A stretch of DNA of 64,000 nucleotides from Microstegium vimineum. Lineage: Eukaryota; Streptophyta; Magnoliopsida; Poales; Poaceae. Every line of letters begins with the position of its first letter. Position 1 is the first letter of the stretch. Shown here one piece after another: positions 59,616 to 64,000 of the stretch. The stretch covers positions 45,822,934-45,886,933 of the forward strand of contig CM039135.1 in assembly GCA_022036555.1 (NCBI GenBank), read 5' to 3'. The notes under the pieces were generated by a model. It was not told the origin of the DNA, did not search any database, and worked only from the letters and a program-made list of their open reading frames with translations. The position numbers were made by a program, and so were the translations under genes.

Positions 59616-62600
59616 ATGGAGAATGCAGGAGATGGTAGAAGAGTTGTAGCGTCGTTAGCTTCTGCGACGCTACTGATGATGATCCCGTCATTCTTCAGTG
59701 GCGCGGTGGTGGCCACCACCGGCGGCCGGGAAGAAGGGGCGCCAACAGGCAGCCGGAGCAACTGCACCAGGAGCTGCGGCGACATCAGCATCCCATACCC
59801 GTTCGGCATCGAGCCCGGCTGCTACCACGCCGACTGGTTCAACCTCACCTGCAACCACCACTCCAACCAGCCGCCCAAGCTGTTCCTCGGCGACGGCAGC
59901 GTGCAGGTGCTGGAGATCTCCGTCGCCAACGGCACGGTGCGCATCAACAGCACCCGCTTGCTGTACACGGTGGACGTCGGGGTGAGCACCGCGAGCGGGA
60001 CATGGGGCAATGGCCTCCCACGCGGCGGTCCCTTCTTCCTGTCGGAGTCGAGGAGCAGCGTGGCGCTGGTCGGCTGCGGCGCCCAGGTGGACGTCCGAGG
60101 GGGACCCGACAACAGCCTGGTCGCTTCTTGCGCCGCCGTCTGCCCGCTCGACGGCGGCGGCCGGATCGTGGTCGAGACGAGCAGTGCCTGCGCTGGCGTC
60201 GGCTGCTGCCAGGCCAACATCGTCCTGGGCTACGATTCGTACAGCATCAACATCCACAAGCTCAACGGCTCCGTCTATGCTCTTCCGGCATCTGTCTACT
60301 TTGTTGACCAGGGCTTCACACACACCGAGGACATGAGTGCAGTTTACGGCCAGTTTCCTGAGTCGCTCCCGGCCACGCTAGGGTGGGTGACCAGTAACTA
60401 CACGTGCCCCTCTCCGTATAGATCAGGTTCTTACGAAAGCCCCAGCTCTAGCGAATGTTTCGTCGGCAACCACAGTGTTTGCCTAGAAGGACCTTACAAT
60501 GTTGCTGATCGTGGGAGTCGCTGCGGCTGCGAGGTTGGTTATCAAGGCAACCCTTACTTCCCGGATGGATGCCAAGGTAGTATCTATATATATCTCTCCG
60601 TTCCAAGTTATATATAAGCAGTCATTCTAAATTTTCTAGCTATTTTTTTTCTATACACTTAGATATATTATGTCTACCCGCATATATACAGTACAAGCTA
60701 TATATATATAGAGAGAGAGAGAGAAAAAAAAACTCACTCCCCCCTCCTCCTAAATTATTATAAGTCATTTCAGCTTTCTTGAAAAGTCAAAACATCTCAA
60801 GTTTGGTCCAATTTATATGACAAAATAATAACAATATAATAAAAAACAAGTATCAATAGATTCTTCATTAATTACATTTTCATGATATATATAACTATTT
60901 GATGTCATAAACCTTTATAATTTTTCCTATAATTTAGTTCAACTTGAGGTATTTTGATTCTTCAAGAAATTTGGAACGACTAATAATTTAACATGGAAGG
61001 AGTAGTATAAATGAAAATAGAGGGGCTACTTATCTATCAATTCGTTATTCGTTCATCTGCATGCACATGCTGTTCTGTATTTAAGCAGTGACTTTAATTT
61101 TGTTCCATTTAGATATCAACGAATGTGCTTCTCCGGACATCTACCCATGTTATGGCGACTGCAAGAATATCCCAGGGGATTTTATTTGCCTCTGCCCTCA
61201 TGGCTATTATGGAAATGCTTCTGTTCCAAATGGATGCCAAGGTACTATATAGTTACCCAAAAAATACAAACTAATTGTTAGATATATAGATATACTCTAA
61301 ACTATACTAATTCATATTGTACTTTTTATATTATTGGTATTGTAGAGGTTATAGTTTGCTCTCTTATCTATAAAGTTGGTCAAACTTATATTATATATTG
61401 ACTTACGACAATTATAGAAGATGATTTATTTTTTGGATGGAGAAAGTCTTATACCATTGTTAGTACATAGATTAGTGCTTGGTTAGAGCATCTCCAACAG
61501 TTTGCTAAATCACTTATCATCCTTTAAAATTTGGCAAATCAATCAAAAAACACTATCCAACAGTTTGTCAATTGGACTTGTCAATTCTACACGCTTGCCA
61601 AAAGATTGCATCGGTTTGCCATTTTTGTGAGCGCGCATCGGCTTGCCATCCTCTCACCCGCGAGTCCTCCTCTCGGTTTCCCGCATGCAAGTTTCCTTCC
61701 TTTTTAATCTTTTTTTTTGTTTGGCAAGTGAGAAATAGCAAATTGTTGGAGATGACCTCTTTCCAACTTGGTAAATTATTATAGCAACTTGCTAAAACAC
61801 AAGATTTGGCAAGTGAGAAATAAGAAATTGTTGGAGATGCTCTTATATAATATATATAGCTCTGATCCCCAAACTAACATGTGCTATGGTTTTTCATCAA
61901 TAATAATTGTTGCTTGTGCATTATTTGTTTTGTAGACATAAATGAGTGTGAGTACCCGGAAGCCTACTCCTGCTACGGCATCTGCTTGAACTTACCTGGA
62001 ACTTTTCAATGCCAATGTCCTAGTGGAACCTATGGAAATTCTTCCCAAAAATGGGGATGTGTTACAATCAAGAACACAATCGCAGGTGACAAGCGACTGC
62101 ATGTGAACCTATTACTAATTTCTTCCCACACTATATTTGATATGTTCACATGCACCAAATATATGAATCTGACCCAACACTATATTTTTTATTTCTTAGC
62201 CTCTGGTTTAAGCATCGGGCTAGGAGTATCTGGTGGCACAATTATTTTGCTTCTAGCATTTGGTAGTCCTTTCATAATTCGAAAAGTCAAGGAGAGAAAG
62301 GTTAAGAAGATGAAAGAGAAATACTTCAACCAGAATCATGGTTTACTATTGCAGCAATTGATATCGCATAATGCAGACATTGGTGAAAGGATGATTGTTA
62401 CATTAAGGGAACTAGAGAAGGCTACAGACAATTTTGATAGATCTCGCATAGTTGGTGGTGGAGGGCATGGTGTTGTTTTCAAAGGAATTCTAGATTTGCA
62501 TGTCGTGGCAGTGAAGAGATCAAAAATTGTGGTGCAAAGAGAAATTGATGAATTCGTAAATGAAGTTGCAGTTCTTTCTCAAGTGAACCATAGAAACGTA

Positions 62601-63395
62601 GTGAAGCTCTTAGGATGTTGTCTTGAGACAGAGGTTCCACTTCTTGTTTATGACTTCATTTCAAATGGAACACTTTATCACCATCTTCATGTTGAAGGAC
62701 CAGTATCACTAAGATGGAATGATCGGGCAAGGATTGCGCTAGAAGTTGCTAAAGCGTTGTCCTATTTACATTCATCTACCTCAAAGCCAATATTTCATAG
62801 AGATATTAAGTCATCCAATATACTTCTTGATGACACCTTAACTGCAAAAGTATCAGACTTTGGAGCTTCAAGATACATCCCAATTGATCAAACAGGGGTA
62901 ACCACAGCGATTCAAGGTACAATTGGTTATTTGGATCCAATGTACTATTACACAGGCAGACTAACAGATAAGAGTGATGTCTTTAGCTATGGTGTGCTTC
63001 TCATAGAATTGCTTACTAGGAAGAAACCATCTGCCTATCGATCCGATGGTGGTGATGGTATTATTTCATATTTCGTCTCCCTACTCACAGAAGGTAAAGT
63101 ATTGGACATAATAGATCCTCAGGTCATCGAGGAAGAAGATGGAGAAATCCAAGAAGTAGCTACACTAGCAGCAATGTGTACTAAGCTGAAGGGAGAAGAC
63201 CGGCCAACAATGAGGGAAGTGGAGATGACACTTGAGAATCTACTGGTTAAGAAGAAACATGTTCCATGTGATACATCGTTCATAACACATGGTGCTAAGG
63301 AAGCTATGGCTCATTGGATGTCAAATGGACAAGTTTCTACTGAAACTAGCAGACAATACTCTATGGAAGAGGAAACACTATTGTCCGCGAGGTAG
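59616..63395 (+). CDS. WAK/WAKL receptor-like kinase, intact, two EGF exons
   Basis: Exons 59616-60576, 61113-61241, 61936-62085 and 62200-63395 join in phase 1 to give 811 residues. The start gives a signal peptide (about 1-36). The galacturonan-binding region (CTRSCGDISIPYPFGIEPGC) comes next, then CAGVGCC and the EGF-like end GYQGNPYFPDGC. Exons 2 and 3 each carry an EGF-Ca module (DINECASPDIYPCYGDC and DINECEYPEAYSCYGIC), one more than the 32.7 kb gene. A transmembrane helix is near 415-440. The kinase has GGGGHG at 499-504, Lys519, HRDIK with Asp615 and DFG at 633-635, so it is of active RD type. The tail is SRQYSMEEETLLSAR. It is expected in the plasma membrane, coupling wall pectin or its fragments to intracellular signalling. 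Introns 1 and 2 hold MITEs. Confidence 0.95.
60737..61002. mobile_element. degenerate Stowaway MITE in WAK intron 1
   Basis: CTCCCCCCTCCTCCTAAATT and TAATTTAACATGGAAGGAG form an imperfect inverted repeat of Stowaway type. TA follows on the right; the left flank is CA, so one flank has changed. Confidence 0.5.
61486..61842. mobile_element. MITE in WAK intron 2, TTA target duplication
   Basis: Ends GAGCATCTCCAACAG and TTGTTGGAGATGCTC are inverted repeats, with TTA on both sides (61483-61485 and 61843-61845), as for PIF/Harbinger-type MITEs. The segment AAGTGAGAAATA...TTGTTGGAGATG is duplicated inside (near 61726 and 61811). Confidence 0.8.
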
Positions 63396-63575
63396 CTAGG
63401 TTGATCTTATGCTTTCCTAGAAAATGTTGCTTCATATATTGATTTGTCTCTTTCTTTGTTATCTTATAAATTATTCTCCTAGTGATTTGGCTATATTTCT
63501 TTCATTGTATATTTCACATTGCTCCCTAAATAAATACTATAAATCCAACCGTTCTTATGCTTAGTACTATTTTCA

Positions 63576-64000
63576 CACTAGTACAAAGCGTTACTATATA
63601 GGCGGTTCGAAACACATTTGTACAAGCGTTTTTTCGAACCGCCTGCGGGAGAGGCCTGTAGGCGGTTCTATAGACGGTTTTCTTAAGAAACCGCCTGTAG
63701 AAATATTTGTCCAGAAATTAATTTTTAAAAATAGAAAAAATAATAATTTAAATGGCGGTTTTCTTAAGAAACCGGCTGTAGAAATATTTGTCTAGAAATT
63801 GATTTTTAAAAATAGAAAAAAATAATTGTGGGAGAGGCCACTAGTGGAAGATGGAAATGCATGAAATGCGTGACAGATGGAGCTGACAGTCGGGTCCCAT
63901 GTGTCAGTGAGAGGAAGTTGCAGGACCCAGCTGTCGGAGAGGGAGAGAGAGAGGAGGAGGGCAGGGGCATCCTTGTCTTTTTGCAGTGCACCTCTACGCT
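63576..64000. mobile_element. CACTA element, left end, runs off the window
   Basis: CACTAGTACAAAGCG is a CACTA terminus. Subterminal motifs GGCGGTTC and GAACCGCC/AAACCGCCTGTAG alternate in both orientations from 63600 to 63780, and a unit around AAGAAACCGCCTGTAGAAAT occurs twice. The rest of the element lies beyond 64000. The bases 63396-63575 are the 3' flank of the WAK gene. Confidence 0.6.

Overview
This is nuclear plant DNA. Introns have GT-AG borders, genes are sparse among transposons, and the families present (wall-associated kinases, a calmodulin-regulated Ca2+-ATPase, a DUF295 F-box gene) are plant ones. GC-rich first exons, Stowaway and Tourist MITEs, CACTA ends and large solo LTRs point to a grass, most likely a panicoid; the species cannot be fixed from the sequence. 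A run of 100 N (5783-5882) marks a scaffold join.

Layout. 0-5 kb: a UBL-WLM-PUB protease gene on + with several broken reading frames. 5.5-5.8 kb: the 3' end of a WAK gene on -, cut by the N gap. 6-10 kb: intergenic DNA with MITEs and a possible LINE tail. 10-10.6 kb: a broken F-box gene. 13-16.6 kb: a complete five-exon P2B Ca2+-ATPase on -. 17.2-17.7 kb: a small acidic protein of unknown function on -. 20-23.1 kb: a WAK gene on - with two frame breaks. 28.7-30.8 kb: a truncated WAK on +. 31.5-32.3 kb: a solo LTR placed inside what looks like a WAK tail. 32.6-35.4 kb: an intact WAK. 38.1-50.3 kb: a WAK stretched to 12 kb by insertions, split by a 3.8 kb LTR and carrying a nonsense codon. 50.3-59 kb: MITEs, a CACTA end, a LINE, and a solo LTR nested in a copia fragment. 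59.6-63.4 kb: a second intact WAK. 63.6 kb to the end: the start of a CACTA element.

How the genes relate. The main theme is a WAK/WAKL cluster of at least six members with one shared plan: a cysteine-rich galacturonan-binding ectodomain, EGF modules on their own phase-1 exons, a transmembrane helix and an RD-type Ser/Thr kinase. Only the copies at 32.7-35.4 and 59.6-63.4 kb are intact from start to stop. The others show stages of decay by frameshift, truncation, nonsense mutation and LTR insertion. The Ca2+-ATPase would export or sequester Ca2+ after signalling, but nothing in the sequence ties it to the WAKs beyond proximity.

The most unusual structures are three solo LTRs with perfect 5-bp target duplications (two of them in WAK sequence, one in a copia fragment) and a captured SERINC first-exon fragment inside the giant intron of the 38-50 kb WAK. 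No wholly new gene system was found.
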